The notes below the pieces were generated by a model. The model saw only the letters and a list, made by a program, of their open reading frames with translations. It was not told the origin of the DNA and did no database searches. This document shows positions 55,714 through 64,000 of a stretch of 64,000 bases of DNA, piece after piece. How positions within the stretch are numbered: position 1 is the stretch's first letter; each line of letters starts with the position of its first letter. The position numbers and the translations under genes are program-made. Source of the stretch: Mycobacterium sp. SMC-8 (GTDB lineage: Bacteria > Actinomycetota > Actinomycetes > Mycobacteriales > Mycobacteriaceae); assembly GCF_025263565.1 (NCBI RefSeq), contig NZ_CP079865.1, positions 124,001-188,000 on the forward strand. The letters run 5' to 3'.

Positions 55714-57336
55714 ATGGCTTTTCGGGAGGTCAGTGTGAACGAGATCAGGGAAGTGCTGCGGGTGTGGCTGGGGGTCGCCGGGCTACCGGCACCGGGCTAC
55801 CGCACGATCGCCGCGCATTGCGGCGTGGACCGCAAAACTGTGCGCCGCTACGTCGAGGCTGCGCAAGCGGCTGGTCTGCACCGCAGCGACGGCGTTGAGG
55901 CCGTCGATGACGGGTTGATCGGGGCTGTCGCCGACGCGGTGCGCCCGGTACGCCCGGATGGCCACGGCGCAGCGTGGGAACAGCTGCTGGGGTTCGAGGA
56001 CCAGATCACCGCGTGGGTGGCCGGCGAGGGTGAGCAGCGTCCGTTGACGATCACCAAGATCGAGACCCTGCTGGCCCGTCAGGGGTGCGTGGTGCCGTAT
56101 CGCACGTTGAACCGATTCGCCGGTGAGCGTTGCGGTTTCGGCCGCAAGGACACCACGGTGCGGGTCGCCGACGGGGATCCCGGGGTGGAATGCCAGATCG
56201 ATTTCGGCTACCTCGGGATGCTCACCGACGCCGATGGTGGGCGGCGCCGCAAGGTGCACGCGCTGATCTTCACCGCCGTCTACTCCCGGCACATGTTCGT
56301 GTGGCTGACCTACTCGCAGACCCTGGTGGCGGTGATCGCCGGATGTCAGGCGGCGTGGGAGTTCTTCGGAGGGGTGTTCGCGGTGCTGATCCCGGACAAC
56401 CTCAAGCCGGTGATCGCCGCCGCTGATGCGGTCAATCCCCGATTCACCCAGGGGTGGCTCGACTACGCCGGTCATGTCGGGTTCCTCACCGACCCGGCTC
56501 GGGTGCGCTCCCCAAAGGACAAACCGCGAGTGGAGCGTGCGGTGCAGTACGTGCGCCGAAACTTCTGGGACGGTGAAACATTCGCCAGTATTGAGCAGGC
56601 GCAGCAGGCTGTCACCGTGTGGTGTCTTCGTACTGCCGGGACCCGCATCCACGGCACCACCTGCGCACGGCCGGTGGAGGTGTTCACCACCGAGGAGCAA
56701 CCGCTGCTGCTGGCGGTGCCGGGGGCCTACGACGTGCCGGTGTTCAAAGCGGTCAAGGTGCACCGCGACTTCCACGCCGAGGTCGCCAAAGCCCTCTACT
56801 CGCTTCCTGAGCAGTGGATCGGGCACACCCTCGACGTGCGTGCTGACGGTGAGCTGGTGAAGTTCTATCACCGCGGTGTGCTGGTCAAAGTCCATCCTCG
56901 TCAGCCTGCGGGAGGCCGCAGTACCGACCGCGCTGATCTACCCGAACACAAAGTCGGTTACGCGCTGCGGGACTTAACGACGCTGATCGCCACCTGCGCC
57001 GCCTATGGCCCGAACGTCGGGATCTACGCCGAACGCATCCTCGACGATCCGCTGCCGTGGACGCGGATGCGCACCGTCTACCGACTCCAGGGCCTGGTGC
57101 GCCGTTACGGCGCGCAGCGTGTCGAGCAGGCATGTTCGGTGGCACTGGATCTCGACGTCGTCTCGGTCAACAAGATCGCCTCGATGCTCGAGCGCGCCAC
57201 CGAGAACACGATCCCGGCACTGCCGCTGGCCGTCGGCCAAACCGCTACCCGGTTCTCGCGCGATCCATCCGAATTCGGCACCACCTCAACATCATTGACC
57301 GTCATCGCCAATGCCGACTCCGAGGAGACCTGCTGA
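55714..57336 (+). CDS. istA: IS21-family transposase IstA (element 1)
   Basis: 540 residues from ATG 55714 (MAFREVSVNEIREVLRVWL). HTH CGVDRKTVRRYVEAAQAAG; catalytic core VECQIDFGYLG (first Asp), VLIPDNLKPVI (second Asp) and PRVERAVQYVRRNFW (Glu). A C-terminal barrel domain follows. It is two bases upstream of istB. Confidence 0.93.
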   Translation: MAFREVSVNEIREVLRVWLGVAGLPAPGYRTIAAHCGVDRKTVRRYVEAAQAAGLHRSDGVEAVDDGLIGAVADAVRPVRPDGHGAAWEQLLGFEDQITAWVAGEGEQRPLTITKIETLLARQGCVVPYRTLNRFAGERCGFGRKDTTVRVADGDPGVECQIDFGYLGMLTDADGGRRRKVHALIFTAVYSRHMFVWLTYSQTLVAVIAGCQAAWEFFGGVFAVLIPDNLKPVIAAADAVNPRFTQGWLDYAGHVGFLTDPARVRSPKDKPRVERAVQYVRRNFWDGETFASIEQAQQAVTVWCLRTAGTRIHGTTCARPVEVFTTEEQPLLLAVPGAYDVPVFKAVKVHRDFHAEVAKALYSLPEQWIGHTLDVRADGELVKFYHRGVLVKVHPRQPAGGRSTDRADLPEHKVGYALRDLTTLIATCAAYGPNVGIYAERILDDPLPWTRMRTVYRLQGLVRRYGAQRVEQACSVALDLDVVSVNKIASMLERATENTIPALPLAVGQTATRFSRDPSEFGTTSTSLTVIANADSEETC

Positions 57337-57337
57337 T

Positions 57338-58138
57338 ATGACCACTACCAACCGCGTGGCCGCAGACCCGGTCGGCGCCGACCTGCTCCGACTGCTCAAA
57401 GCGCTCAAGCTCGGCGCCCTGGCCGACACCCTGCCCGAACGGGCCGCACTGGCCCGCCAGCACAAACTCAGCCACATCGGATTCCTCGAAACACTTCTTG
57501 CCGACGAAGTATCCCGACGCGAATCCCGATCAGCCGCCCTGCGGGCGGCCAAAGCCGGACTCGACCCGACGATGCGCTTCGACTCCTGGACCGCACAACA
57601 GGACCTGCGCTACGACCGTACCCTGCTCGGCGACCTGACCTCGCTACGATTCCTCGACGCCGGACAGTCCGCAATCATCCTCGGGCCCGTGGGCGTAGGC
57701 AAAACACATCTGGCAACAGCACTGGGGCACTTGGCCATTCGTCGCCGCCACACCGTCCTGTTCGCCCGATCCGACAAACTGTTCACCCGGCTACGCGCCG
57801 CCCGACTCGACCACACCGTCGACGCCGAGATCCGCCGACTGGCGGCCGTCGACGTCCTCATCATCGACGACTTCGCGCTGCGACCCCTCGACGCCACCGA
57901 AACCAGCGACTTCTACGAAATCGTCGTCGAACGCCACCAAACCAAGACCACCATCGTGACATCAAACCGGGAACCCGCCGAATGGCTGACCATGACCGCC
58001 GACACCCTGCTCGCCCAATCAGCCATCGACCGACTCACCGCTGCGGCCCACACCCTGGTCATCGAAGGACCGTCCTACCGCCAACGCACCCGACCCGGTC
58101 AGCTTGACCCAGAGGGACCCGACGAGCATCCTCGATAA
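57338..58138 (+). CDS. istB: IS21-family helper ATPase IstB (element 1)
   Basis: A 266-residue AAA+ protein related to DnaC: Walker A GPVGVGKTHLA (about 120-130), Walker B VDVLIIDDFAL, sensor TIVTSNREPAEW. It works with IstA to choose and engage target DNA. The start ATG follows the istA stop by one base (TGATATG). It is intact. Confidence 0.92.
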   Translation: MTTTNRVAADPVGADLLRLLKALKLGALADTLPERAALARQHKLSHIGFLETLLADEVSRRESRSAALRAAKAGLDPTMRFDSWTAQQDLRYDRTLLGDLTSLRFLDAGQSAIILGPVGVGKTHLATALGHLAIRRRHTVLFARSDKLFTRLRAARLDHTVDAEIRRLAAVDVLIIDDFALRPLDATETSDFYEIVVERHQTKTTIVTSNREPAEWLTMTADTLLAQSAIDRLTAAAHTLVIEGPSYRQRTRPGQLDPEGPDEHPR

Positions 58139-58813
58139 CGCGCCACGGTGGTCCCATCCCCCTGGCAATCAGGTGGTCCCATCACCCTGGCAAGCGACAC
58201 CAATGCAGCGAGTTTACGGCGTGGTGGTACCAGCAGCTCACTGCAGCGATTGGCACGACCCAGCAGAACGCGTGGCTCGCTGTCGGTGCCTGCTGTGAAG
58301 CTGGAGCCGGCATCACCTCGAAATTCGAGAACTTGGATCTGTCCAACGGCGCCGCCGAACTCTTCCTCAGTACCGGGCTAACCCCGGAGCGTGGAAGTTC
58401 GTTGGAGGCAGCTCTGCTCACCGCGGTGCTGGATGGGCAATGTCCCTGCGTCACGTCGACGCGATCGATGCCTGCGCAGGTCGCGGTCGCCCTGGCGCCC
58501 GGAGAGTTCCTGACCAGCTCCACGACAGGCTTCATCTCCGGCGACGAGAGGGCGAAACGTCGCAGATCTGAGGCGATCAACCAGCTCAGAAGGGCCCGCT
58601 CACCGTGGGAGCAAGTCGGAAGGAAACGCACGTTTAGGTCCGGTTATAAGGCGAGCACATTTCCGTGGGCAGACACCGCCAAAGCGGTGTACGAGCAAGC
58701 CGGTCGTTGTTGGATCGCTACGGAGATCGCCATCATCGGCGCGGCCTCTCCGTTCGGACTCGCGTACAGGAAGTGCGCTGACGCTACGGCCTTTGGAACG
58801 ATGAGCCTGGCTG

Positions 58814-58950
58814 TGACAGCCTGATTTGGCCCCGGGTGGGCGGCTGAAAGTGGCCCCACCTGTGTGGTCGCGGGTGTGCTGTTGTGACGGTCTGAGTTAG
58901 CCCCACCTTGACGACACTCCGCGTCGGTTATGACGGCGTGAATTGGCCCC
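58814..58950 (+). repeat. Three sub-terminal direct repeats of IS21 element 2
   Basis: TGACAGCCTGATTTGGCCCC (58814-58833), TGACGGTCTGAGTTAGCCCC (58885-58904) and TGACGGCGTGAATTGGCCCC (58931-58950) match at about 15 of 20 positions. Inverted relatives occur at 62380-62434, so they are probably IstA binding sites. The first copy supplies the TGA at which the upstream NACHT frame now stops. Confidence 0.82.
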
Positions 58951-59017
58951 ACCTGACAGTGATCACAGGCGGTTCCGGATGGCCCGGATCGCTGGTGAAG
59001 GGTTGGTGGCTGGAAAG

Positions 59018-60601
59018 GTGAGGACACGGGTGGAGCAGTTCGCAGCGATCCGCCGGGATCGTCGGGTTGAGGGTTTGTCGATCCGGGCGCTGGCAGATAA
59101 GTACCGGGTGCATCGACGCACGGTGCGCCAAGCGTTGGATTCGGCGGTGCCGCCGCCGCGCAAGACCGGGCCGCGAGCGGCGCCGCGGTTGGAGCCGTTC
59201 AAGGCGGCCATCGATGAGATGCTGCGTTCGGATCTGGATGCCCCGACAAAGCAACGCCATACCGCGCGACGGGTGTTGGCGCGGCTGGTCGATGAGCATG
59301 ACGCTGCCGGGTTGTCGTATTCGACGGTGCGCGACCACATCCGCAAACGTCGCCCGCAGATCGCTGCGGAGGCGGGCCGGGCGCTGGAGGCGGGATTTGT
59401 GCCGCAGACCTACCGCCCGGGCGCTGAAGCCGAGGTCGACTTCCACGATCTGTGGGTGGTGCTGGCCGGGGTGAAAACCAAGACCGCACTGTTTACGATG
59501 CGGTTGTCGTTCTCGGGTCGAGCAGCGCATCGGGCGTTCGCCACCCAGGGCCAGGAAGCGTTCCTGGAGGGCCACGTTCATGGGTTCAACCGCCTGGGCG
59601 GGGTGCCGGTTGACAAGATCCGTTACGACAATCTCAATAGTGCGGTCAAGCAGGTGTTGTTCGGACGGTCCCGTCAGGAGAATGAACGCTGGATCGCGTT
59701 CCGCTCGCACTACGGCTTTGAAGCGTGGTATTGCCAGCCCGGTCACGACGGCAGCCACGAAAAGGGCGGCGTCGAAGGCGAAGGTGGCCGGTTCCGCCGC
59801 AATCACTGCGTGCCGATGCCGGTGGTGGACTCCCTCGACGAGCTCAACGCGTTGTTGGCCGCTGCTGACGACGCCGACGATCGTCGTCGGATCGCCGACC
59901 GCGCCAACAGTGTTGGCCAGGACTGGGAAACCGAGCGGCAGTTCCTGCAGCCTGTTGCTGATCAGCCGTTTGAGACGGCGTTGACGCTGACTCCGCGGGT
60001 GGATCGGTACGCCCAGATCATGGTGCGCTGCAATCAGTATTCGGTGCCGGCCCGGTTCATCGGGCATCGGGTGCGGGTGAAACTGTCGGCGTCGCATGTC
60101 ACCGTGTATGACCGCACCACGGTGGTGGCACGTCATCCCCGGGCAGTCGGCAAAGGCACCAAGGTGCTGGACTTGGACCACTATCTGGAGATCCTGGCCC
60201 GCAAACCCGGCGCGTTGCCGGGGGCCACCGCACTGGCTCAAGCGCGGGCGGCCAAACTGTTCACCGCCGAACACGACGCGTGGTGGACTGCAGCCCGGCG
60301 GGTTCATGGGGATGCTGGCGGAACGCGTGTGCTGGTTGAAGTCCTGTTGCTGCACCGTCACCTCGACCGCGCTGATGTGCTGGCCGGTATCAGCGCTGCG
60401 CTGTCGGTGGGCTCGGTCAATGCCGATGTGGTGGCGCTGGAAGCCCGCCGGGCCGCCGAACAGCGCGCCGGCCTCGGTTCAGCACCCGGCTGTGACGGCA
60501 CCCAGGTGCTCCGGCTGGCTGGGCACCGCCTGATCGCCGACGAGCGGCCGTTGCCGTCGGTGGCCCACTATGACACTCTGCTGGGTCAGCAGAGCTCATG
60601 A
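59018..60601 (+). CDS. istA: IS21-family transposase IstA (element 2)
   Basis: 527 residues from GTG 59018, chosen because MRTRVEQFAAIRRDRRVEGLSIRALA aligns with the ATG start of element 3. HTH ALADKYRVHRRTVRQAL; catalytic core AEVDFHDLWVVL (Asp), IRYDNLNSAVKQV (Asp) and EKGGVEGEGGRFRRNH (Glu). Its end overlaps istB (ATGA). It is intact. Confidence 0.92.
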   Translation: MRTRVEQFAAIRRDRRVEGLSIRALADKYRVHRRTVRQALDSAVPPPRKTGPRAAPRLEPFKAAIDEMLRSDLDAPTKQRHTARRVLARLVDEHDAAGLSYSTVRDHIRKRRPQIAAEAGRALEAGFVPQTYRPGAEAEVDFHDLWVVLAGVKTKTALFTMRLSFSGRAAHRAFATQGQEAFLEGHVHGFNRLGGVPVDKIRYDNLNSAVKQVLFGRSRQENERWIAFRSHYGFEAWYCQPGHDGSHEKGGVEGEGGRFRRNHCVPMPVVDSLDELNALLAAADDADDRRRIADRANSVGQDWETERQFLQPVADQPFETALTLTPRVDRYAQIMVRCNQYSVPARFIGHRVRVKLSASHVTVYDRTTVVARHPRAVGKGTKVLDLDHYLEILARKPGALPGATALAQARAAKLFTAEHDAWWTAARRVHGDAGGTRVLVEVLLLHRHLDRADVLAGISAALSVGSVNADVVALEARRAAEQRAGLGSAPGCDGTQVLRLAGHRLIADERPLPSVAHYDTLLGQQSS

Positions 60602-61389
60602 CCAACACGACACGTCACACCGTCACCGATCAGGCCGCGGTCGCGGCCATCGAACAAGGTGCCCGGATGTTGCGGCTGCCCACCATCCGTGACCGCTTCG
60701 CCGAGATCGCCGCCGCGGCCGAACGTGAACAGCAGTCCTATCTGGGGTTCTTATCGGAGCTGATGATCGCCGAATGCGAGGACCGGGATCGCCGCCGGGC
60801 GCAGCGCCGCATTCATGACGCCGGGTTCCCTCGGCCAAAGCGGCTCGACGAGTTCAGCTTTGAGGCCAACCCCGCGATCAACCCCGCAGTCATCGGCACC
60901 CTGGCCACCTGCGCCTGGGTCAAAGCCGGGGAACCCTTGTGCTTGATCGGCGACTCCGGGACCGGCAAAACTCACCTGCTGATCGGATTGGGAACCACCG
61001 CCGCCGAAGCCGGCTACCGCGTCCGCTACACCCTGGCCAGCAAGCTGGTCAATGAACTCGTCGAGGCCGCCGACGAGGCCCACCTGAGTAAGTTGATCAC
61101 CCGCTACGGTCGGGTGGATCTGCTGCTCATCGATGAGCTGGGCTATCTGCAATTGGACCGCCGCGGTGCGGAGTTGCTGTTCCAGGTGCTCACCGAGCGC
61201 GAGGAACGCGCCTCGGTGGCGATCGCGTCCAACGAGCCGTTCTCCGCGTGGACCAAGACCTTCACCGACCCGCGACTGTGTGCGGCCATCGTCGACCGGT
61301 TGACCTTCGCCGGGCAGATCATCGAAACCGGCACCACCTCCTACCGACTCGCCCATGCCCGCACCCGCCGCACCAGCACCGCGCAGTAA
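60598..61389 (+). CDS. istB: IS21-family helper ATPase IstB (element 2)
   Basis: A 263-residue AAA+ protein: Walker A GDSGTGKTHLLIG, Walker B VDLLLIDELGYLQLDRRGAELLFQ, sensor VAIASNEPFSAW. It partners IstA. The ATG overlaps the istA stop. It is intact. Confidence 0.93.
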   Translation: MTNTTRHTVTDQAAVAAIEQGARMLRLPTIRDRFAEIAAAAEREQQSYLGFLSELMIAECEDRDRRRAQRRIHDAGFPRPKRLDEFSFEANPAINPAVIGTLATCAWVKAGEPLCLIGDSGTGKTHLLIGLGTTAAEAGYRVRYTLASKLVNELVEAADEAHLSKLITRYGRVDLLLIDELGYLQLDRRGAELLFQVLTEREERASVAIASNEPFSAWTKTFTDPRLCAAIVDRLTFAGQIIETGTTSYRLAHARTRRTSTAQ

Positions 61390-61435
61390 CTCACACGCCG
61401 CTGATGCTGCCTGCAGCCGATACAGTGACCAGGTC

Positions 61436-62013
61436 ATGTTGGTCGCCGATCTGCAGCACTTCCTCGACGTGGGCCCCGAGACCCCGGGCCGGCCCGTGCG
61501 CTCGCCGAGCACCTGGGCAGCATCGTTTCCGCAGCATCGGCCGGCGACGCTCACACCCGGTGGGAAACCGCGCTGCCGTGTCGGCGCCGACCCGCCAACC
61601 GCCGCTGCCCGGGCCGCATCACGGTCGTCCGCGGCGATGCTGAGCAACCCATCGGCTGGCAATGCAGCCACTGTGGCGACGACGGCACCATCAGCAACTG
61701 GGCAGCATCAATCTACGATCTGCGTCGCCAGCAACTGACCGCAGCCCAACCGCTGCGCGACATTCCCATCGACGCTGACACCGCAGCGATCCTGCGCACC
61801 CTGCCCTTCCTCGACAGCGACTGTCAGAGAGCGGTTTTCGCGGTGTTCGCCCACGGTGGCGAGCTTCACCTCACGATGACCGGCGACGAACTCGATGATC
61901 TGATCGATGCGGTGGCTGCCGAGTCCAATCATGAACCCAACCGCCGCCGTAAACGCCAACTCGACACCGCTTACGACACCTTGACCGCCGCCACCAACTC
62001 GCCCCGGTGGTGA
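61436..62013 (+). pseudogene. IS21 passenger gene 1: CxxC protein with a frameshift
   Basis: ATG 61436 opens MLVADLQHFLDVGPETPG. A one-base shift at about 61480-61490, in a run of C and G, is then needed to continue ARALAEHLGSIVSAASAGDAHTRWETALPCRRRPANRRC and GWQCSHCGDDGTISNWAASIYDLR, ending SPRW at 62011-62013. The two cysteine pairs could bind zinc. No family recognised. It sits between istB and the DUF3024 gene, four bases before the latter. If the shift is a sequencing error this is an intact gene of about 190 residues. Confidence 0.6.
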
Positions 62014-62017
62014 CCCG

Positions 62018-62356
62018 ATGGCCCTACCCGAACTCGATGTCGCACGCGTGCAACAGTGGTGCGCGGCCAGAGTGCCCGAACATGCGCGTCACCAAGTCCG
62101 CGTCGAATGCGACGTCGCTGCCCGGCACCTGACCATCGTCGAACGACGAGCGCCGTGGCGCGCAGACTACGGTCCGGACTGGACCAGTTTCCCGATCGCA
62201 CGACTGCGCTACACCGCCACCACCAACACCTGGACCCTGTACTGGCGAGACCGACACCTCAAATTTCACCGCTACGACATGATCGACCCCACACCGCACA
62301 TCCACGATGTGCTCACCGAAATCGACCACAACCCCTCAGGCATCTTCTGGGGCTAA
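62018..62356 (+). CDS. IS21 passenger gene 2: DUF3024-like protein
   Basis: 112 residues: MALPELDVARVQQWCAARVPEHARHQVRVECDVAARHLTIVERRAPW ... FPIARLRYTATTNTWTLYWRDRHLKFHRYD ... LTEIDHNPSGIFWG. This is the compact DUF3024 pattern, with a conserved start and a terminal GIFWG. Function unknown. DUF3024 genes are often found next to istAB and other IS genes in actinobacteria. It lies inside the right terminal repeats, so it is cargo of the element. Confidence 0.75.
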   Translation: MALPELDVARVQQWCAARVPEHARHQVRVECDVAARHLTIVERRAPWRADYGPDWTSFPIARLRYTATTNTWTLYWRDRHLKFHRYDMIDPTPHIHDVLTEIDHNPSGIFWG

Positions 62357-62436
62357 ACGCCAACCCCCAACGCACCGCGAAGTGGGGCCGAAACTGGCCG
62401 TCACAGTGGGGCCACTACAAGTTGAGTGTGGTCACC

Positions 62437-64000
62437 TGACTTGGCCCCACTTTGGTCGGTGTTCGTCACCAATTTTGGCCCCGGTGGGTGGGTGAGCGTT
62501 TCCGGCCGGGTGGGGCGGTGTGTCGTCACGAATTTTGGCCCCACCCTCGTTCAGATCTTTCCTGTCGCACCGTCGTCCCTGGCGGTCGTCAGGGAGGTCG
62601 GTCAGGATGCGGTCACGCGTGGAGCTGTTCGAGAAGATCAGGAAGGACCGGCGGCGCGAGGGCTTGTCGATCCGTGAGTTAGCAGATCGCCATGGCACCC
62701 ATCGGCGGACGGTGCGCCAGGCACTCGCTGATGCGGTGCCCCCGCCGCGCAAGGCCTATCCGGCGCGGCCCCGGCCGGCGATCGATGAGTGGGTGTCGGT
62801 GATCGACGCCTGGCTGATCGCCGACAAGCAGGCTCCGCGCAAGCAACGCCACACCGCTCGGCGGATCTGGCAGCGTCTGGTCGCCGAGCATGGGGCTACG
62901 TGTGCGGAGGTGACGGTGTCGCGGTATGTCGCGCGTCGGCGGGTCGAGTTGGGCCTGGACCAGCAGGAGGTGTCGGTCCCGCAGGCCCATGAGGCCGGTG
63001 CCGAGGCGGAGGTCGATTTCGGTGAGTTCTACGCCACGATCGCCGGTCTGGTGGTGAAGTGCTGGATGTTCGTGATGCGACTGTCCCACTCGGGCAAAGC
63101 ATTTCACGTCGCGTTCGCCACCCAGGCCCAGGAGGCGTTCCTGGAGGGCCACGTCCTGGCGTTCGAGTACTTCGGTGGGGTGCCGGCCCGGATCCGGTAT
63201 GACAACCTCAAACCGGCGGTGATCCGGGTCCTCAAAGGTCGCGACCGTACCGAGTCTGAACGGTTCACCGCGCTGCGCAGTCACTACGGGTTCGACTCGT
63301 TCTTCTGCCGCCCAGGCGTCGAGGGAGCGCATGAGAAGGGCGGTGTGGAAGGTGAGATCGGCCGGTTCCGGCGACGCCACCTCGTCCCGGTCCCCACGGT
63401 CGCCTCCTGGCCGAGCTCAACGAGGTGATCGCCGCTGCCGACGTCCTCGACGACGACCGGGTGATTACCGGGCGCCCGATCACTGTCGGGGCGGCGTTCG
63501 CCGCCGAGGCCGCTGCGTTGATGGGGCTGCCGGCTGAGGGGTTCGACTGCGCGAGGCTGCTGCACGCGCGGGTTGATAATCGGGCCAGAGTGTCTGTGCG
63601 GCAATGCTTCTACTCCGTGCCGGCCCGCTACGCCGGGCGGCGTCTACCGGTGCGTCTGGCCGCCCGCAGCGTCGAGATCTATGACGGTCCCCGGTTGGTG
63701 GCCCGCCACGAACGTGCCGCCGGACGCTACGTCGAAGTCCTCGCCCTGGACCACTACCTGGAGGTCCTGGCCACCAAACCTGGGGCGCTGCCCGGGGCGA
63801 CCGCCCTGGCCCAGGCCAAGGCCCGCGGCGTGTTCACCACCAGCCATCAGCGGTACTGGGATGCCGCCCGCACCGCCCGCGGCGACGCCAAGGGCACCCG
63901 CGCTCTGATCACCGTGCTGCTGGCGCACCGCAGCCTGCCGACGGCCGCGCTGATCACCGCGATGGACCGCGCGGTCACCTCCGGATGCCTGGATCCCGAG
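62437..64000 (+). mobile_element. IS21-family element 3 (cut by window end)
   Basis: It starts within a few bases of the end of element 2. Sub-terminal repeats containing TTGGCCCC (62441, 62474 and 62536 on the + strand) resemble those of element 2, so the two elements belong to the same subgroup. The right end is outside the window. Confidence 0.75.
62607..64000 (+). pseudogene. istA: IS21-family IstA (element 3), frameshifted and cut by window end
   Basis: ATG 62607 with a GGTCAGG site. MRSRVELFEKIRKDRRREGLSIRELADRHGTHRRTVRQAL is the HTH part; the core has AEVDFGEFYATI (Asp), IRYDNLKPAVIRV (Asp) and EKGGVEGEIGRFRRRH (Glu). A missing base at about 63403-63408 ends the frame at ASWPSSTR; the homology continues one frame over (LAELNEVIAAADVLDDD ... 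LDHYLEVLATKPGALPGATALAQAK) to the window edge. Confidence 0.85.

Larger units (their letters stand above)
55555..58199 (+). mobile_element. IS21-family element 1, in the NACHT gene
   Basis: 2645 bp, TG...CA ends: left TGTCGTCTGCCAGGAGGATG, right (inverted) TGTCGCTTGCCAGGGTGATG. Repeats of TTGCCAGGGTGATGGGACCA recur inside both ends (about 55594 and 55620 left, 58145 and 58170 right), the multiple transposase-binding sites typical of IS21. The target duplication CCAAT (55550-55554, 58200-58204) is confirmed by restoring the NACHT frame. Confidence 0.93.
50415..58824 (+). pseudogene. PD-(D/E)XK nuclease-NACHT NTPase, broken by IS3(IS30) and IS21
   Basis: TTG 50415 follows a strong GAAGGAG site. 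Segments 50415-52249, 55073-55554 and 58205-58824 rejoin in frame (LSLREYFAARFLY after removing one GTA; LLNQCSEFTAWW after removing one CCAAT) to 978 codons. The N-terminus resembles an Mrr-type nuclease: QTDGGVDG (Asp about 46) and YQVKW (Gln60, Lys62). The NACHT core has RGAPGQGKST (Walker A, about 258) and LVVLDGLDEVG (about 372). NACHT proteins with effector domains act in anti-phage immunity. The stop at 58822 lies in the IS21 repeat that follows, so the natural C-terminus may also be lost. Confidence 0.85.
58814..62434 (+). mobile_element. IS21-family element 2, with extra passenger genes (ends approximate)
   Basis: istA and istB are followed by about 1 kb of non-transposition genes, inside terminal repeats. 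The left side has three direct repeats of about 20 bp beginning TGAC (58814, 58885, 58931). The right side carries GTGGGGCC...GTCA inverted copies (about 62375-62434). No target duplication could be assigned because element 3 begins a few bases later and the left boundary lies in the NACHT stop. Confidence 0.75.

Overview
This is high-GC actinobacterial DNA, most likely from a member of the Mycobacteriaceae (chromosomal accessory region or large plasmid). The pointers are a narKGHJI operon preceded by a DosR-like box, an FdxA-type 7Fe ferredoxin, a RipA-like NlpC/P60 protein, heavy GTG/TTG start use, and the set of IS families. No rRNA, tRNA, CRISPR array or replication origin was seen.

Two kinds of DNA are interleaved. 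The first is a respiration and nitrosative-stress gene set. At 2.9-6.4 kb there is a hemerythrin-like protein, a leftward operon (ferredoxin, SufR-like Fe-S regulator, membrane protein, cupin) and a divergent operon (methyltransferase, group III truncated hemoglobin). At 11.1-20.8 kb lies narK-narG-narH-narJ-narI with translationally coupled junctions. At 28.9-35 kb there is a DUF488 protein, a flavohemoglobin, a second cupin, a nitronate monooxygenase, a NifU-domain protein and a 5'-truncated feoB. Together they point to nitrate respiration, NO detoxification and Fe/Fe-S maintenance under low oxygen.

The second is an unusually dense layer of mobile elements, many nested, with legible target duplications. 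They are IS630 (partial, 1-600), IS3 (927-2146), three IS1380 copies (two in tandem at 6.5-9.8 kb, one inside narK), IS256 (27.0-28.5 kb), an IS3 split by a Tn554-like tyrosine-recombinase transposon (34.9-39.5 kb), a DUF6431/DDE/AAA transposon with 5-bp duplication inside a RipA-like gene (41.4-44.7 kb), a small relative carrying only the DUF6431 gene (24.5-25.6 kb), an IS3 that itself contains an IS30 (52.2-55.1 kb), and three IS21 elements (55.6-58.2, 58.8-62.4 and 62.4 kb to the window end).

From 45 to 59 kb is a possible defence or plasmid-maintenance region: a RES/Xre toxin-antitoxin pair, a GIY-YIG-like protein, an unknown protein, and a large PD-(D/E)XK-NACHT gene (978 codons when reassembled) broken by two IS insertions and probably clipped at its end by a third. 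Many other genes are broken: narK, feoB, ripA-like, a FAD monooxygenase, a SulP transporter, a DNA ligase and one transposon recombinase. The most interesting points are the DUF6431 transposon pair, the candidate Fe-S regulator of the NO cluster, the zinc-ribbon/degenerate tyrosine-recombinase protein at 21.3-23.8 kb, and the disrupted nuclease-NACHT gene.
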